This document shows, piece after piece, positions 51,233 through 61,353 of a DNA stretch of 64,000 nt (its first letter is position 1; every line of letters begins with the position of its first letter). Source of the stretch: Hyphomicrobiaceae bacterium (GTDB taxonomy: Bacteria; Pseudomonadota; Alphaproteobacteria; Rhizobiales; Hyphomicrobiaceae); contig JAWKWE010000004.1 of NCBI GenBank assembly GCA_041397645.1, positions 744,001 to 808,000 of the forward strand, given 5' to 3'. The position numbers and the translations under genes were made by a program. Under the pieces are notes generated by a model. That model was not told the origin of the DNA, did no database searches, and worked only from the letters and a program-made list of their open reading frames with translations.

Positions 51233-52039
51233 TTACACGGTGGGTTGATACAAGCGCCCAGCAACTGTTTGAGGTACCGGCGTAGCCATCGCCTTTGCCC
51301 ATAAGCCATAGACTCTCATGAAGCGAAAACGGGCTAGAATAGCCGCATATCGCAGCCCCGTAAGACCACCGGTTACATGACGGCGACCGATATAGAATTT
51401 GAGGAATGTCATCGGCAGCTCGCTGGCAAGGCGCAGAGTGAGCACTGCCGCCGATCTTTGCCGACTTCCCTCGACGGCCAGATCGACGCGTTCAAGAAGC
51501 TTGCACTTCATGTCGTCGAACGACCGTATCGAATAGTGGTACATCGCGCCTTTCAGGCTTCCGACTGCATGGCTTTCGGTCACCACGGAATCGAACAGAG
51601 CGCTATTACGGAACCGAACGACCCTTTTGTCGTAAAGACGCACGCACCAGTGATCGTGTGCCCAGCGCCTTGGCTTTACTTTCCCGGGATAGACAAGCTC
51701 GACCGGCATGCCATAAGCCACGCGGTCCGGCATCCCACGCTCAAACAGTTTGACGATTTCGCGACGCAATTCGTCCGTCACCACCTCGTCAGCATCAATG
51801 TTCAAGATCCAATCGTTCCGGCATTGCGATTCGCCGAAACGCTTTTGTTGCCCGAAACCGGTCCATTGATTCTCGACGACGCGAGCCCCGGCTTTTTCGG
51901 CGACTTCGATCGTGTTGTCAGAACTACTGCCGACGACAACGATTACTTCGTCCACCCAACCACTGACAGCTTCGATGGTCCGATGGATGCGATCTGCTTC
52001 ATTACGCGCAATAATGAATACTGATACGGGTACCCTCAC
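51233..52039 (-). CDS. WaaE/KdtX-like family 2 glycosyltransferase
   Basis: 268 residues: VSVFIIARNEADRIHRTIEA, DEVIVVVGSSSDNTIEVAE, then DWILNIDADEVVTDELRRE. The RWAHDHWCVRLYDKRVVRF segment resembles the lipopolysaccharide core beta-glucosyltransferase group (WaaE/KdtX). The start is a GTG at 52039. It heads the leftward set, 114 nt before the exporter. A role in lipopolysaccharide core assembly is likely but not proven by sequence. Confidence 0.8.
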   Translation of the reverse strand: MRVPVSVFIIARNEADRIHRTIEAVSGWVDEVIVVVGSSSDNTIEVAEKAGARVVENQWTGFGQQKRFGESQCRNDWILNIDADEVVTDELRREIVKLFERGMPDRVAYGMPVELVYPGKVKPRRWAHDHWCVRLYDKRVVRFRNSALFDSVVTESHAVGSLKGAMYHYSIRSFDDMKCKLLERVDLAVEGSRQRSAAVLTLRLASELPMTFLKFYIGRRHVTGGLTGLRYAAILARFRFMRVYGLWAKAMATPVPQTVAGRLYQPTV

Positions 52040-52484
52040 GCTACACCCCCACTCAACTCACGCTACTAACCCAAACAATATTAGAGCAAATATTCCGGAC
52101 ATCAGCAACTGCGACAATGTTCTAGATACGTTTCATAACGATTACTAAGGGCTTAATCGACTAGCAAAACCGCTGTTGCCGCCACTCATTTCCAGACTAG
52201 GGATGCCTTTTTGCATCACAGTCCGAGCACCTTACCTCGATAAAAGTCAGGGCCAACGGGGACCCACGCAGCGCTGGTCGAACAGTCAACCAGAAAGACA
52301 GGATGCGAAGATACAGCTTCGCGAGGCGTGGAAACTGCGCAATCGATGTGGGTTTCCAAACTCGACGAAAACTGGGCGCCAGCCCTTGAAGCCGCGGCAA
52401 ATACGTGGCGGCAATTTCCAATTGACCCGACTGAAGTCAAGCGTCCAAACTTGACAGATATTTTATCGGTTGAAGGAGAGGACG
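52040..52484. other. Intergenic, no gene recognised
   Basis: A 445-nt gap between the polysaccharide set and the DUF1326 gene. Overlapping short leftward frames are rich in Arg/Pro and look non-coding. The promoter for the rightward DUF1326/DUF2182 pair should be here. Confidence 0.35.
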
Positions 52485-53081
52485 ATGCCTTGGCAAGTTA
52501 GTGGCACCTATATGGAGGCATGCAATTGTGAAACCGCTTGCCCCTGCGTGTTCTTTTCTCCACCCACGGAAGGCGAATGCACAGTCGTTCTCGGCTGGCA
52601 TATCGACACGGGTAAGTTCGATGACACCGACCTCGATGGCCTCAACGTTGCCATGTTGGTGCATTCACCGGGCCATATGAAAGACGGTAACTGGCAAGTT
52701 GCGCTCTACCTTGACGACAAAGCCGACGAAGCCCAGCAGATGGCCCTTGGTGGTATCTTTTCCGGTCAAGCCGGCGGGCACCTTTCAAATCTGGGACCGT
52801 TGATCGGCAAGGTTTTGGGAGCACGCTCGGCAAAGATCCAATTCGAGACGCGTAGTCCCAATCTGCGTCTGGAAGTTGAAGGCCTTGGCGAAGCGAAAAT
52901 CTCACAGATCGAAGGTCAGCAGGGCGGCCCGGTGCAAATCAGCGGTCATCCCTTGGCGATTAGTCCTGGCAACCCGGCGACGGTAGCGCGCAGCGAAACG
53001 CTAAAGGTCAGCGACCACGGCCTGAGCTGTAACGTCACCGGCAAGAACGGCTTCTTCGCACCATACTCTTACAAGGGCTGA
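52485..53081 (+). CDS. DUF1326 protein
   Basis: 198 residues starting MPWQVSGTYMEACNCETACP, the conserved CNC...CPC cysteine cluster of DUF1326, with a beta-rich body (VALYLDDKADEAQQMALGGI; ISGHPLAISPGNPATV). AGGAGAGG precedes the ATG. The cysteines suggest metal or redox chemistry. It is 3 nt from a DUF2182 membrane protein gene, a pairing that recurs in many proteobacteria. The function of the pair is not established to my knowledge. Confidence 0.85.
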   Translation: MPWQVSGTYMEACNCETACPCVFFSPPTEGECTVVLGWHIDTGKFDDTDLDGLNVAMLVHSPGHMKDGNWQVALYLDDKADEAQQMALGGIFSGQAGGHLSNLGPLIGKVLGARSAKIQFETRSPNLRLEVEGLGEAKISQIEGQQGGPVQISGHPLAISPGNPATVARSETLKVSDHGLSCNVTGKNGFFAPYSYKG

Positions 53082-53084
53082 TTC

Positions 53085-53846
53085 ATGGGCGGCGGCATCG
53101 TGCGGAATGCACTGATCCGTGCCGACATGTTGGCTGTCTTCGGACTGGTCCTTGTAGCCAGCTGGGCATTTGTTGCCTGGATGACGATGGACATGTCGCA
53201 TCCCTTCATCATGTTGATGATGCCCCTAGACTCATCTTGGACCTGGGCCACCCTGATTGCTGTCTTCCTTATGTGGTCAGGAATGATGGTCGCGATGATG
53301 TTGCCTACCGCAGCGCCCATGATACTGACATTCGACTCGATTGAACGACGCAAAGTGGACGAGGCTTCTGCAACCGCTCGAACGCTTTTGTTTGCTGCAG
53401 CGTATCTCGCAATCTGGATAATATTTTCTGCGCTTGCCACCGCGGCACAGTGGTTCCTGCAATATGTAGGTCTGTTGACCCCGATGATCGCAAGCAAATC
53501 CCACTGGCTAACCGCAGCCCTTCTCTTGCTTGCAGGAGCCTATCAATTGACGTCGTTGAAACAGGCTTGTCTGGGCAATTGCCGCACGCCTATTGGGTTC
53601 CTGTTGACCGAGTGGCGGGACGGGCCAGATGGCGCCTGGAAAATGGGACTGAAGCACGGCTTGTACTGCATGGGATGTTGCTGGGCTCTCATGCTGCTGC
53701 TCTTCGTCGCCGGCGCTATGAACCCTATCTGGATCGCTTTCCTCGCCGTTCTTGTGGCAATTGAGAAATGGCCGCGGTTGCCAACTTGGACAAGCTCGTT
53801 TCTGGGTGTCATTCTGATGGCGGTTGGCGCCGCGCACTTGCTTTAG
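53085..53846 (+). CDS. DUF2182 integral membrane protein
   Basis: 253 residues with six to seven membrane helices. Conserved Met-rich and Cys-rich motifs are visible: MWSGMMVAMMLPTAAPMIL and KHGLYCMGCCWALMLLLF, both hallmarks of DUF2182. The methionine and cysteine side chains in membrane helices could bind a soft metal such as copper. The preceding DUF1326 protein is the probable partner. No transport assay is known to me. Confidence 0.85.
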   Translation: MGGGIVRNALIRADMLAVFGLVLVASWAFVAWMTMDMSHPFIMLMMPLDSSWTWATLIAVFLMWSGMMVAMMLPTAAPMILTFDSIERRKVDEASATARTLLFAAAYLAIWIIFSALATAAQWFLQYVGLLTPMIASKSHWLTAALLLLAGAYQLTSLKQACLGNCRTPIGFLLTEWRDGPDGAWKMGLKHGLYCMGCCWALMLLLFVAGAMNPIWIAFLAVLVAIEKWPRLPTWTSSFLGVILMAVGAAHLL

Positions 53847-53949
53847 TGGCTGCCAATGTCACGACAAGGACCCAGACTTCGGAGCCACTTTGTGGCGGCG
53901 CTTAACCCGCGCTTACCGAGAACCGCCATGAACTTCACCCACACGACAT

Positions 53950-54879
53950 CTAGCGCGCCTTGCCGCTTGCTCGAACGATGGCCTGCCGAAGCCAGGCATG
54001 GCCAGGATCAGCGTCGTACGATGCATGCCAGAGCATCGAGATTACCACCTCGGGTAGTTCGACCGGAACGCGGCTGAGGGCCAGATCAAGTTCCTTGGCA
54101 AATATGCGCGCCAGCCGCGCATGCATCGTCGTGACCACCGGAGCGCCGGCAACGATGAACGGAACGCCGATGAACCTCGGCGTGATCAGCGCAACCTTGC
54201 GGGATTTACCGATTCTCTCGAGCGCATCGTCGACCACACCGCGCTCGCCTTTGCGTAAGCTCGTCAGAACGTGCGGCAAGCGCACGTACTTCTCAAGCGT
54301 GATGGGCGGCTTAAATCCAACTTTGGCGCTGTTGAACATGCACAGGTAGGTGTCCGTTGCGAGCCGTCGCTGCTTATGATGGACTTGCCCGTCAGGAAAT
54401 GTGCCGATGCCAATGCCGATATCGATGTTGTCGGCATCAATCTCATCGAGCAACTGGCGCTCGTCGGTGGAGTAAAAGCGGAAGCGAATTCCCGGAGCCT
54501 CTTCGCAACCGATCGCGAGCAGCTTGGGGCCGATCAGAATTTCTACGCTGTCGGGTAGTCCAATTCTGAAGATCCGCTCCGCCTTTGCCGGCACGAACTC
54601 TTCTTCGCGAGAGACGAGCGTCTGGATGCCCGAAAGCGCGATGCGCACACGGTCGGAGAGCGCCATCGCCTTCGGCGTCGGGCGCATACCTTCCGGCGCA
54701 CGCACAAGCAATTCATCATCGAACAGTTGGCGCAATCGGGCGAGGTTGTGGCTCATGGCCGATTGCCCAAGGCCGACCCGACCCGCCGCCTTTGTCACGC
54801 TTCGCTCGGTCATCAGAGCGTCGAAGGCGACGAGAAGGTTCAGATCGACGCGGGATAAATTAATATAATCGATGGACAT
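53950..54879 (-). CDS. LysR-family regulator (NodD-like)
   Basis: 309 residues beginning NLSRVDLNLLVAFDALMTER, the typical start of the NodD/SyrM branch, with helix-turn-helix SVTKAAGRVGLGQSAMSHNL. The effector domain follows (FRIGLPDSVEILIGPKLLAI). It is divergent from the small exported protein at 54976 with 96 nt between, so it may control that gene. The inducer is unknown. Confidence 0.85.
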   Translation of the reverse strand: MSIDYINLSRVDLNLLVAFDALMTERSVTKAAGRVGLGQSAMSHNLARLRQLFDDELLVRAPEGMRPTPKAMALSDRVRIALSGIQTLVSREEEFVPAKAERIFRIGLPDSVEILIGPKLLAIGCEEAPGIRFRFYSTDERQLLDEIDADNIDIGIGIGTFPDGQVHHKQRRLATDTYLCMFNSAKVGFKPPITLEKYVRLPHVLTSLRKGERGVVDDALERIGKSRKVALITPRFIGVPFIVAGAPVVTTMHARLARIFAKELDLALSRVPVELPEVVISMLWHASYDADPGHAWLRQAIVRASGKAR

Positions 54880-54975
54880 TATGAATCCAATCTATTGGAC
54901 TAATTACCTCGCTCGTACCATTCTCTCGATCACAGGGAAAGACACTCGTGTCCTTTCCGAACGGATCAGGAGCCA

Positions 54976-55317
54976 ATGACCATGAAGAACCTTAAGTTTG
55001 CTTTTGCCGCACTCGGCCTCGCCGTTGGCCTCGGGACCACCGCTCAGGCCGCTGAACTGGCAGCTTATCGGGGCCAGTCGATCGACCTCGGCGCCGTCAA
55101 CGGTATCGCCTACTACACTGAAGAAAAAAGCGGCTATCGTGTTGTCGCTACGCTCGCCGATGCCAATAGCAAGGCTGTCCGCTTCGAGACGGTTCTTGCG
55201 CCGGGGCAGAGCATGACTCTATCGGCCCCGTCGAAAATCGGCGAAGCGCCAACGATGATCGAGATCAGCCGCCAGGGCAATCGCGTCCAGGTGATGAAAG
55301 CCCCAGTGACGAACTGA
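54976..55317 (+). CDS. Small exported protein, 113 aa
   Basis: Signal peptide FAFAALGLAVGLGTTAQAA, then a compact beta-rich domain (LGAVNGIAYYTEEKSGYRVV, RFETVLAPGQSMTLSAP, EISRQGNRVQVMKAP). There are no cysteines. CAGGAGCC precedes the ATG at 54976; the second ATG, six bases later, is also possible. A strong hairpin follows the stop, so it is probably monocistronic. It is divergent from a LysR gene. Family unnamed to me; probably periplasmic. Confidence 0.75.
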   Translation: MTMKNLKFAFAALGLAVGLGTTAQAAELAAYRGQSIDLGAVNGIAYYTEEKSGYRVVATLADANSKAVRFETVLAPGQSMTLSAPSKIGEAPTMIEISRQGNRVQVMKAPVTN

Positions 55318-55344
55318 CGATAATGGCAAGTGGATCGCGGTTTC

Positions 55345-55365
55345 GGGGCCGGTTCAGCCGGCCCC
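55345..55365 (+). terminator. Strong hairpin after the small exported protein gene
   Basis: GGGGCCGG (55345-55352) and CCGGCCCC (55358-55365) pair perfectly with loop TTCAG, 27 nt beyond the stop codon. There is no long T-run after the stem. It probably terminates the short transcript. Confidence 0.5.
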
Positions 55366-55938
55366 TATACCGTGCTGGCGTCGTCATTCACGGTAGCGAC
55401 GAGCGCAATGCCGACGCCGCAGATCCCTATAATCCGTAAGCCTGGGCGGACGTCGTGCAGGCCCTCACTTCATAATCCTCTTCCTGTTTTGACCAAGAGC
55501 GATTCACACACCTGCTCGAACGTTCTTCAGTTGGATCTTGAGCGCGGAACTTGCACGCATAGGATGGCCCTTTCGTTTCGGGCGACACTCGATTGGTCCG
55601 GCAGCTAGGAGTTGGCACGCCTCTGCCTCCGACCGCATAAAGCGACGCGGTCTGGCAGGAGAGATTGGCCTTCCGGGCGGCTATCGGGGGAACTCCACCC
55701 CCATCCCACGTTGACACGATTGATCGCGAAGAAGTTGATCATCAACGAGTCTCAGCGTTTCCCACAATTGGTCTCAATCCATCCACAGCGCACGCTTATC
55801 GGCAACATTGCGCCAAATGCAACCGCAAAACGAATCATGCTTAGGTCCGACGTCTGAGGGCTGCTCTCCGCTCTGCAGCGACGTGCTTTCCGCGCACAGA
55901 GCAGCGACCTTTTTGAACCGACCCCGGGGGGAACATCT
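55366..55938. other. Intergenic, no gene recognised
   Basis: A 570-nt stretch upstream of the DUF3857 protein. Short frames on both strands have no recognisable product. It ends with a G-rich leader (GGGGGGAACATCT) directly before the next ATG. Confidence 0.35.
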
Positions 55939-58900
55939 ATGAAGCGTTGGCCTCGCACGCCTGCCCTGCGCCCGATCATTGCGTTTCTGATGCTTCTTCA
56001 CGTGCCAACTATCAGCATTTCTGCTGCCTATGCGCAGATGCCTCAAGACCAATTGAGCGAAGTCAAAATCGACGCCGGGGCCTATTCGGTTTCCGCACAG
56101 ATCCCGGACTGGGCTGAAGAGACGGCGCTGCCAGAGGGCCAGTCCACCGAACCAATGGCAATACGGCTCGGAGACACGCAGTTTCTTGCCTCTGACCGGC
56201 CATCGGTCTATATCCATCACGCTTTGCAGGTCAACGATCCCAGCTCGTTGAGTTCAGCGGGACAAATCTCGATTGTCTTCGTTCCGCAATATCAGCATCT
56301 GACGTTGCACAAACTCGTCATCCATCGTGGCCAAGAGTCCTTGGACCGTATTCAATCCTCAAAGCCGAGATTTCTTCAGCGAGATATCAATCTTGAGAGG
56401 GGCGTTTATAACGACGCCATCACGGCCTCGATCCTGGTCAATGATTTGCGCGCAGGCGACACCATAGAATATGCCTACTCCATAGATGGTCAAAACCCGG
56501 TGTTCGCCGGAAAGTACTATGATGCAGCGAGCTGGGACAGCTATGCACCAGTTATGCATCGCCGCGTGATCATGAACGTTGCCGATGGACGCGACATCAA
56601 ATGGCGCTTCGTATCGGAAAACAAACGAGATCAACTTCATCCGACAGAATCGACAAAAGGCAACCTGCGGCGGATCGAGTTCAACGCAGAGAATATCCCA
56701 ACGCCACAAGTAGAGCAGCTCGTTCCTTCCGACTACATCTCCGGCCGCTGGATCGAATTTTCTGAATATGAAAGTTGGAATGAGGTCGCCAAATGGGCCG
56801 ATGAACTCTTCAAGCCAGAAGCGTTTGAAAGCACGGCGTTTGACGAACTGGTGGCGCGACTGAAGACAGAGACTTCCGACGAAAAGCGCCTCGTGTCGGC
56901 TCTAGAATTCGTGCAGCGTGAGATTCGATACTTCTCGATTGCACTCGGCGAAAGTTCGCACCGTCCCACACGACCGGATGTCGTTCTGCAAAGACGCTAC
57001 GGCGATTGCAAAGACAAGACGTTGCTGCTCGTCACGCTGCTCGACAGGCTTGGCCTCCAAAGTCGGCCGGTCCTGCTTTCCGTTCAGCGTCGCGGCGGAC
57101 TGGATAAAGGTCTTCCGAGCCCATCGTCATTCGATCACGCGATCGTCGAGGCGCGGCTCAAGGGCAAAACCTACTATCTCGATCCTACGCGTCTCGGACA
57201 ACACGGCAAACTTGAGGCCATGGGCCGGCCCTATCAGGGAACACAAGTACTACTTGTTGACGCGAAGACTTCGAACCTTACCGTGGTTCCAGTTTCGCAA
57301 TCTCGAGAAGCCAACAGAATAGAGATCAATGAGACAGCGTCGTTCACGAAATTCGGGGGCGAGGGACACCTGACAATTAGGCTAGTGATGAATTCGGTCA
57401 CGGCTGAGTCGATGCGCGTTGCACGCCAGCAAATGCCAAGCGATCAGTTCGCAAAATTCTATACCGACAAGATTGAACAGCGGTTTCCAGGCGCAAAAAT
57501 CGACGGCGAATTGAGCTTCGTGGATGACCCAGAAAACAATTTCGTTACGATCACCACGAACTACAACGTCCCGAATATGGCAATCGAACAGTCCGGAAAC
57601 TGGTTCGTTCGGCTTGATGCGAGCAACGTGAAGGGCATTCTGGTGCCTCAGCCATCCAGCTCAAGAGTGGCGCCAATCGCCATTCCCGACTACCCATACA
57701 ATGCACTCTACAGCATGACATTGAAGCTGCCCGAGAACGTCAACATTTGGGAAACGCCTTTCGCGTTGAACACCAAAAACAAGCATTTCGAATCGTCGCT
57801 GACCAGCCGCTATCGAGGCAACATGGTCTACACAATCGTTTCTCTCAAGACCCGCGCCGACCGCGTCTTGCCCGCCGACTTCAAGGAATACGCCAAAGCT
57901 CTGCAGGAGATTGAGAGGTATCCGATTGGCGCCGTCGTCGTGCCCGGAAAGCTCGCGAAGGTCGCCTCGACTAGCAAGTCGAAGAACACCTCCGACCCAG
58001 CCAAGACCATAGAGGATGACCGGCGCCGGCAGATTTCCAACAACACGAAGGCAATTGATTCCGGTCATCTTAAGGGAATGGATCTTGCCTCAACCTATTG
58101 CTCGCGCTCATTGGCCCGCTCGGATCTCGGTGAATTTGAGGGAGCCCTAGAAGACGTTGCCAAAGCGCTGGAGATCGCGCCCAATGATCCAACCATGATC
58201 AAGTGCCGCGCAGAGGCCCGCTTTGCTGCCGGCCTCTTCAAGGAGAGTATAGAAGATCAAACACTCGCATTGACCCTTGGCTCGGAAGCTGGCCCTCGTC
58301 TGCAAGCTCGCGCCATCGACAAATTCTATGCGGGTATGCTCGAAGACGCTGCGGAGGATTTTGCCAGAGTCAGCGAAATCGATGATCCATACAATCAGGT
58401 CTATAGCGACATCTGGCTGACGTGGACCCTGCAACGTCTTAATAAGCCAATCCCCGAAGACCTAGCGCAGCGCGCATCCATGGCCGCGACGGCCCCTTGG
58501 CCCAGGCCGGCGCTTGCAATGCTACACGGCAAACTTTCGCCGGAAGACATCCTGGCATTGTTGAAGAAAAAAACCGGGATGGAAGCAGCGGTGGATTCGT
58601 GTGAAGGCCATTTCTACATCGGGCAATATTACCTGATAAAAGGCGATAAACTAAAGGCACGCGAGCATTTCGCTAAAGCACGCGAACTAAAGGTGGTGCA
58701 TTATACAGAGTACACTGCTGCAAGATTCGAACTTGAAGCATTGGGTGGTGTTGCCACAAACGCCTCAGCACAGACTGCGAAAGGTTCGACTTCGCAAGTA
58801 GATGGTGCCGGTGAAGACAAGAGCAGATCGCAACTCGAGACGACCGCCGTTCCTCAAGCAGCGCCCGCCGACGGCAAGACGCAGTCAACAGTGACAGGAT

Positions 58901-58983
58901 CCATTTCCAAGCGGAAGACGACACGAAAGTCGCCGCCTATGAAGAAGGAAGAAACTGATCGTATGAACAGCTACTTCCAGTAG
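55939..58983 (+). CDS. Exported DUF3857/transglutaminase-like/TPR protein
   Basis: 1014 residues with a signal peptide (IIAFLMLLHVPTISISAAYA). A DUF3857 domain spans about 60-270. A transglutaminase-like core follows with catalytic Cys near 356 (RYGDCKDKTLLLVTLL), His near 399 (FDHAIVEARL) and Asp near 414 (YYLDPT). A DUF3858-like region and C-terminal TPRs (LGEFEGALEDVAKALEIAPN; AGLFKESIEDQTLAL) precede a Ser/Thr/Lys-rich tail. Exported proteins of this build are thought to act on cell-surface proteins, but no substrate is known. Triad intact. Confidence 0.85.
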   Translation: MKRWPRTPALRPIIAFLMLLHVPTISISAAYAQMPQDQLSEVKIDAGAYSVSAQIPDWAEETALPEGQSTEPMAIRLGDTQFLASDRPSVYIHHALQVNDPSSLSSAGQISIVFVPQYQHLTLHKLVIHRGQESLDRIQSSKPRFLQRDINLERGVYNDAITASILVNDLRAGDTIEYAYSIDGQNPVFAGKYYDAASWDSYAPVMHRRVIMNVADGRDIKWRFVSENKRDQLHPTESTKGNLRRIEFNAENIPTPQVEQLVPSDYISGRWIEFSEYESWNEVAKWADELFKPEAFESTAFDELVARLKTETSDEKRLVSALEFVQREIRYFSIALGESSHRPTRPDVVLQRRYGDCKDKTLLLVTLLDRLGLQSRPVLLSVQRRGGLDKGLPSPSSFDHAIVEARLKGKTYYLDPTRLGQHGKLEAMGRPYQGTQVLLVDAKTSNLTVVPVSQSREANRIEINETASFTKFGGEGHLTIRLVMNSVTAESMRVARQQMPSDQFAKFYTDKIEQRFPGAKIDGELSFVDDPENNFVTITTNYNVPNMAIEQSGNWFVRLDASNVKGILVPQPSSSRVAPIAIPDYPYNALYSMTLKLPENVNIWETPFALNTKNKHFESSLTSRYRGNMVYTIVSLKTRADRVLPADFKEYAKALQEIERYPIGAVVVPGKLAKVASTSKSKNTSDPAKTIEDDRRRQISNNTKAIDSGHLKGMDLASTYCSRSLARSDLGEFEGALEDVAKALEIAPNDPTMIKCRAEARFAAGLFKESIEDQTLALTLGSEAGPRLQARAIDKFYAGMLEDAAEDFARVSEIDDPYNQVYSDIWLTWTLQRLNKPIPEDLAQRASMAATAPWPRPALAMLHGKLSPEDILALLKKKTGMEAAVDSCEGHFYIGQYYLIKGDKLKAREHFAKARELKVVHYTEYTAARFELEALGGVATNASAQTAKGSTSQVDGAGEDKSRSQLETTAVPQAAPADGKTQSTVTGSISKRKTTRKSPPMKKEETDRMNSYFQ

Positions 58984-59034
58984 TCCTTCACTGCGCTCAG
59001 CAATTGCTCATCCAGCTGCCCGTCATCGCCAAGG

Positions 59035-60168
59035 TCAGGGGCGTTGTCCCAAGTAGCGTCGCCTGATCGTGGACCAACGATCAGATTCCAGAATGGTTAG
59101 AAGCGACCGGTTCACCGGCTCGCGCAACGGACTTCGCGATGGCAGCACGATTCCATAACTTTGCGGTTCAAATATCTGGTCTAGAAGTTGAACCCGGCCG
59201 GCAAAGTTATGCAGCGCCGCGTAACGCAGGATGGGCTCATCGTGAACGAAGGCATCAATGCTTCCTACTTCCACAGCCTTGAGCCCCGCCGCGACATCCT
59301 CAAAGCCTCGTGTTCCGATGAAGCGTTGGTGGAAGTAATCAGCCGTCGCCGACTTCGCCACGATGCCTACCCGCGCATTCGGCAAGTCTCTGGGTCCTGA
59401 TACCGGGCCGGAAATTCCTTCCAAGGTCAAAGACGCCGTCAGCTGCGCAGTAAACACCGCGGTCAGAATAAGGGCGGCGAACATCCAGATCACGGCAATC
59501 GCACGGCCTAGCGGCGTGACCGGCGCCTTGTCGCCGTAGCCCACTGTTGTCATGGTCACGGCCGACCACCAGAACCCGTTGGCAATGCCCTCGATCGGCT
59601 TCTTTGGAAACTGTTGCGAATTGCCTTTCCTTTCCATAGCCCACATCACCGCGCCGGTAATCAGCAACAACAGCCCGAGCATTGATACGGTCGTCAGAAA
59701 TGCCGGAGACCCTAACGCTTTCATAATGTCCCAGAACCCCGAACTTCGGTTCCTTACGACGGCAATAGATAGCCCTGAATCGTAGTAGGGATATGAGAAG
59801 TCGACCTTCGCCTCACGCGCAGCCGTGATCGATACAGCTGCCACGCCCATATCAACCGATTGCTTCTCTACCGCAGCCACTAAGTCTTCGCTGGTCTCGA
59901 CCCTTTTCCAAACGATGTCGCGGTTAAGGTCGCGAGCGATCGACTCGATGAGTTCAACTGCGATGCCCGTCCAACGCCCATCTTCCGCTTGCATGGCGAA
60001 TGGAGGCGCGACTTTCGTGGCAACCTTCAGCTTCTCTGCTGGAGTTGGCGTATTGGCGGGGGTATCTGTCTGAGCCGACTGCGCCAAGGAGGCGGCGTTG
60101 AACAGACAGAGAGCAATTAGAGCGATTAGAGTCCTGCACGTCGCGGCAAAAGAACGTCGAATTACCAA
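59035..60168 (-). CDS. GluR0-like ligand-gated potassium channel
   Basis: 377 residues. After a signal peptide comes the first lobe of a periplasmic amino-acid-binding domain (LKVATKVAPPFAMQAEDGRW). The sequence is then interrupted by a channel: helix FLTTVSMLGLLLLITGAVMW near 156-177, pore loop MTTVGYGDKAP near 206-214, helix VIWMFAALILTAVFTAQLTA near 225-246. The second binding lobe follows (ARVGIVAKSATADYFHQRF; VGSIDAFVHDEPILRY). TVGYGD is the potassium selectivity filter. This is the layout of bacterial glutamate receptor GluR0. The ligand is likely an amino acid. Confidence 0.88.
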   Translation of the reverse strand: MVIRRSFAATCRTLIALIALCLFNAASLAQSAQTDTPANTPTPAEKLKVATKVAPPFAMQAEDGRWTGIAVELIESIARDLNRDIVWKRVETSEDLVAAVEKQSVDMGVAAVSITAAREAKVDFSYPYYDSGLSIAVVRNRSSGFWDIMKALGSPAFLTTVSMLGLLLLITGAVMWAMERKGNSQQFPKKPIEGIANGFWWSAVTMTTVGYGDKAPVTPLGRAIAVIWMFAALILTAVFTAQLTASLTLEGISGPVSGPRDLPNARVGIVAKSATADYFHQRFIGTRGFEDVAAGLKAVEVGSIDAFVHDEPILRYAALHNFAGRVQLLDQIFEPQSYGIVLPSRSPLREPVNRSLLTILESDRWSTIRRRYLGQRP

Positions 60169-60348
60169 AACGGGAAGCCTTTGGGGTTGTCGGTCTTTGC
60201 AGGCACCCTAACAAGCGACGTCGGCATTGTAAAACCAGCCATCCGCAACGCAAACACTAAGAGCGCGTAATGCATGACTCCGCGCTCTCAGGAACTGCAG
60301 ATCTGACGTGTTAAACCTCGGCTTAACGTGGCCTGCTCCGAACACCGG

Positions 60349-61311
60349 CTATTCGCTGTCCACTTCGTGCCAATCCTTGCCGGGATTGAAGACCGTCATC
60401 TTCGAGACGAACGCACTTGAGTCCGGACCCAGATCGCGCTGATAGACTTTGCCGTCCTGATTGACGATGAAAGTCATTACCCCAGAGTTGCCATAGTCGG
60501 CCGGCGTCGCCACCAGACCAAAACCGCCGATCATGCGGCCGTTCAATACGAACTCCCTTGCTCCACCCTGAGCAAGTGGTCCCTGGGCATTCAGCATTTT
60601 GAAGACGTAGCCGTGATAGGGATTGCTGGTCTCGCCGTGTGCGCTGCCGGGCTTATAGCCCTGTGCACTCGCTTTGGCGACGAGGGCACCAATCGGACTT
60701 TCCGGCTCGCCTTCGCTGGTTTGCCAATAAAGGCCGTCGTGTTTGCCCGCGCTGCTCATGAGGCGACGTGCGTACTGGGGCCCTTTCCCGTCACGGTCAA
60801 CTGCAGCATAGTCATCCTGCGCATCGACGTAGGCGCGCATCACTTGGATCGTGTTCAGCTCATTCTCACCTATCCGGCGGCTGAGAATTTCTTCTGCACC
60901 TGCTGGCGTATCGAATTGCCACGATCCATTCGATGCGACGAGAGGAATGGGAAACGGATAGTCATCGTCCCCGATGATGAGGATCGACTTGGCGTCTCCT
61001 TCGGCCTCGATATGGTGCGCTTTGTCGTAGGCGGAGACAAATTTCTCCCTCAACGTAGCGTCATAAACATCATCGCCGGAATCGATCACATCCGACGCGT
61101 CAGGGCCGAGCACCTTGATGAGCGCTTCTTTGTCATCCGATTTCACGGCTGACACCAACGCGTCAACAGCCTCATTAGGGCTTTTGAAGACCTCTTGGGA
61201 AGAAGCAGCATACGATCCGGCCGGGGCTGCCATAAGCGCTGTCATTGCCAAAGCGAGGCTTACAAACATCTTCGAGATGGGCAAAGCTTTTAGAGTTCGC
61301 ATAACGATCAC
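60349..61311 (-). CDS. DUF2950 exported protein
   Basis: 320 residues with signal peptide MFVSLALAMTALMAAPAGSY-AA. The body matches DUF2950: VFKSPNEAVDALVSAVKSDD, DKEALIKVLGPDASDVIDSG, then WQFDTPAGAEEILSRRIGEN and SGVMTFIVNQDGKVYQRDLG. No catalytic residues are known. It is 42 nt downstream of the DUF3300 gene in the same orientation, the usual pairing of these two families, so they probably work together in the periplasm. Confidence 0.87.
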   Translation of the reverse strand: MIVMRTLKALPISKMFVSLALAMTALMAAPAGSYAASSQEVFKSPNEAVDALVSAVKSDDKEALIKVLGPDASDVIDSGDDVYDATLREKFVSAYDKAHHIEAEGDAKSILIIGDDDYPFPIPLVASNGSWQFDTPAGAEEILSRRIGENELNTIQVMRAYVDAQDDYAAVDRDGKGPQYARRLMSSAGKHDGLYWQTSEGEPESPIGALVAKASAQGYKPGSAHGETSNPYHGYVFKMLNAQGPLAQGGAREFVLNGRMIGGFGLVATPADYGNSGVMTFIVNQDGKVYQRDLGPDSSAFVSKMTVFNPGKDWHEVDSE

Positions 61312-61353
61312 TCCAAATGATCCGTTTGAATTCCTTTTGAATGTCTCAAGTGA

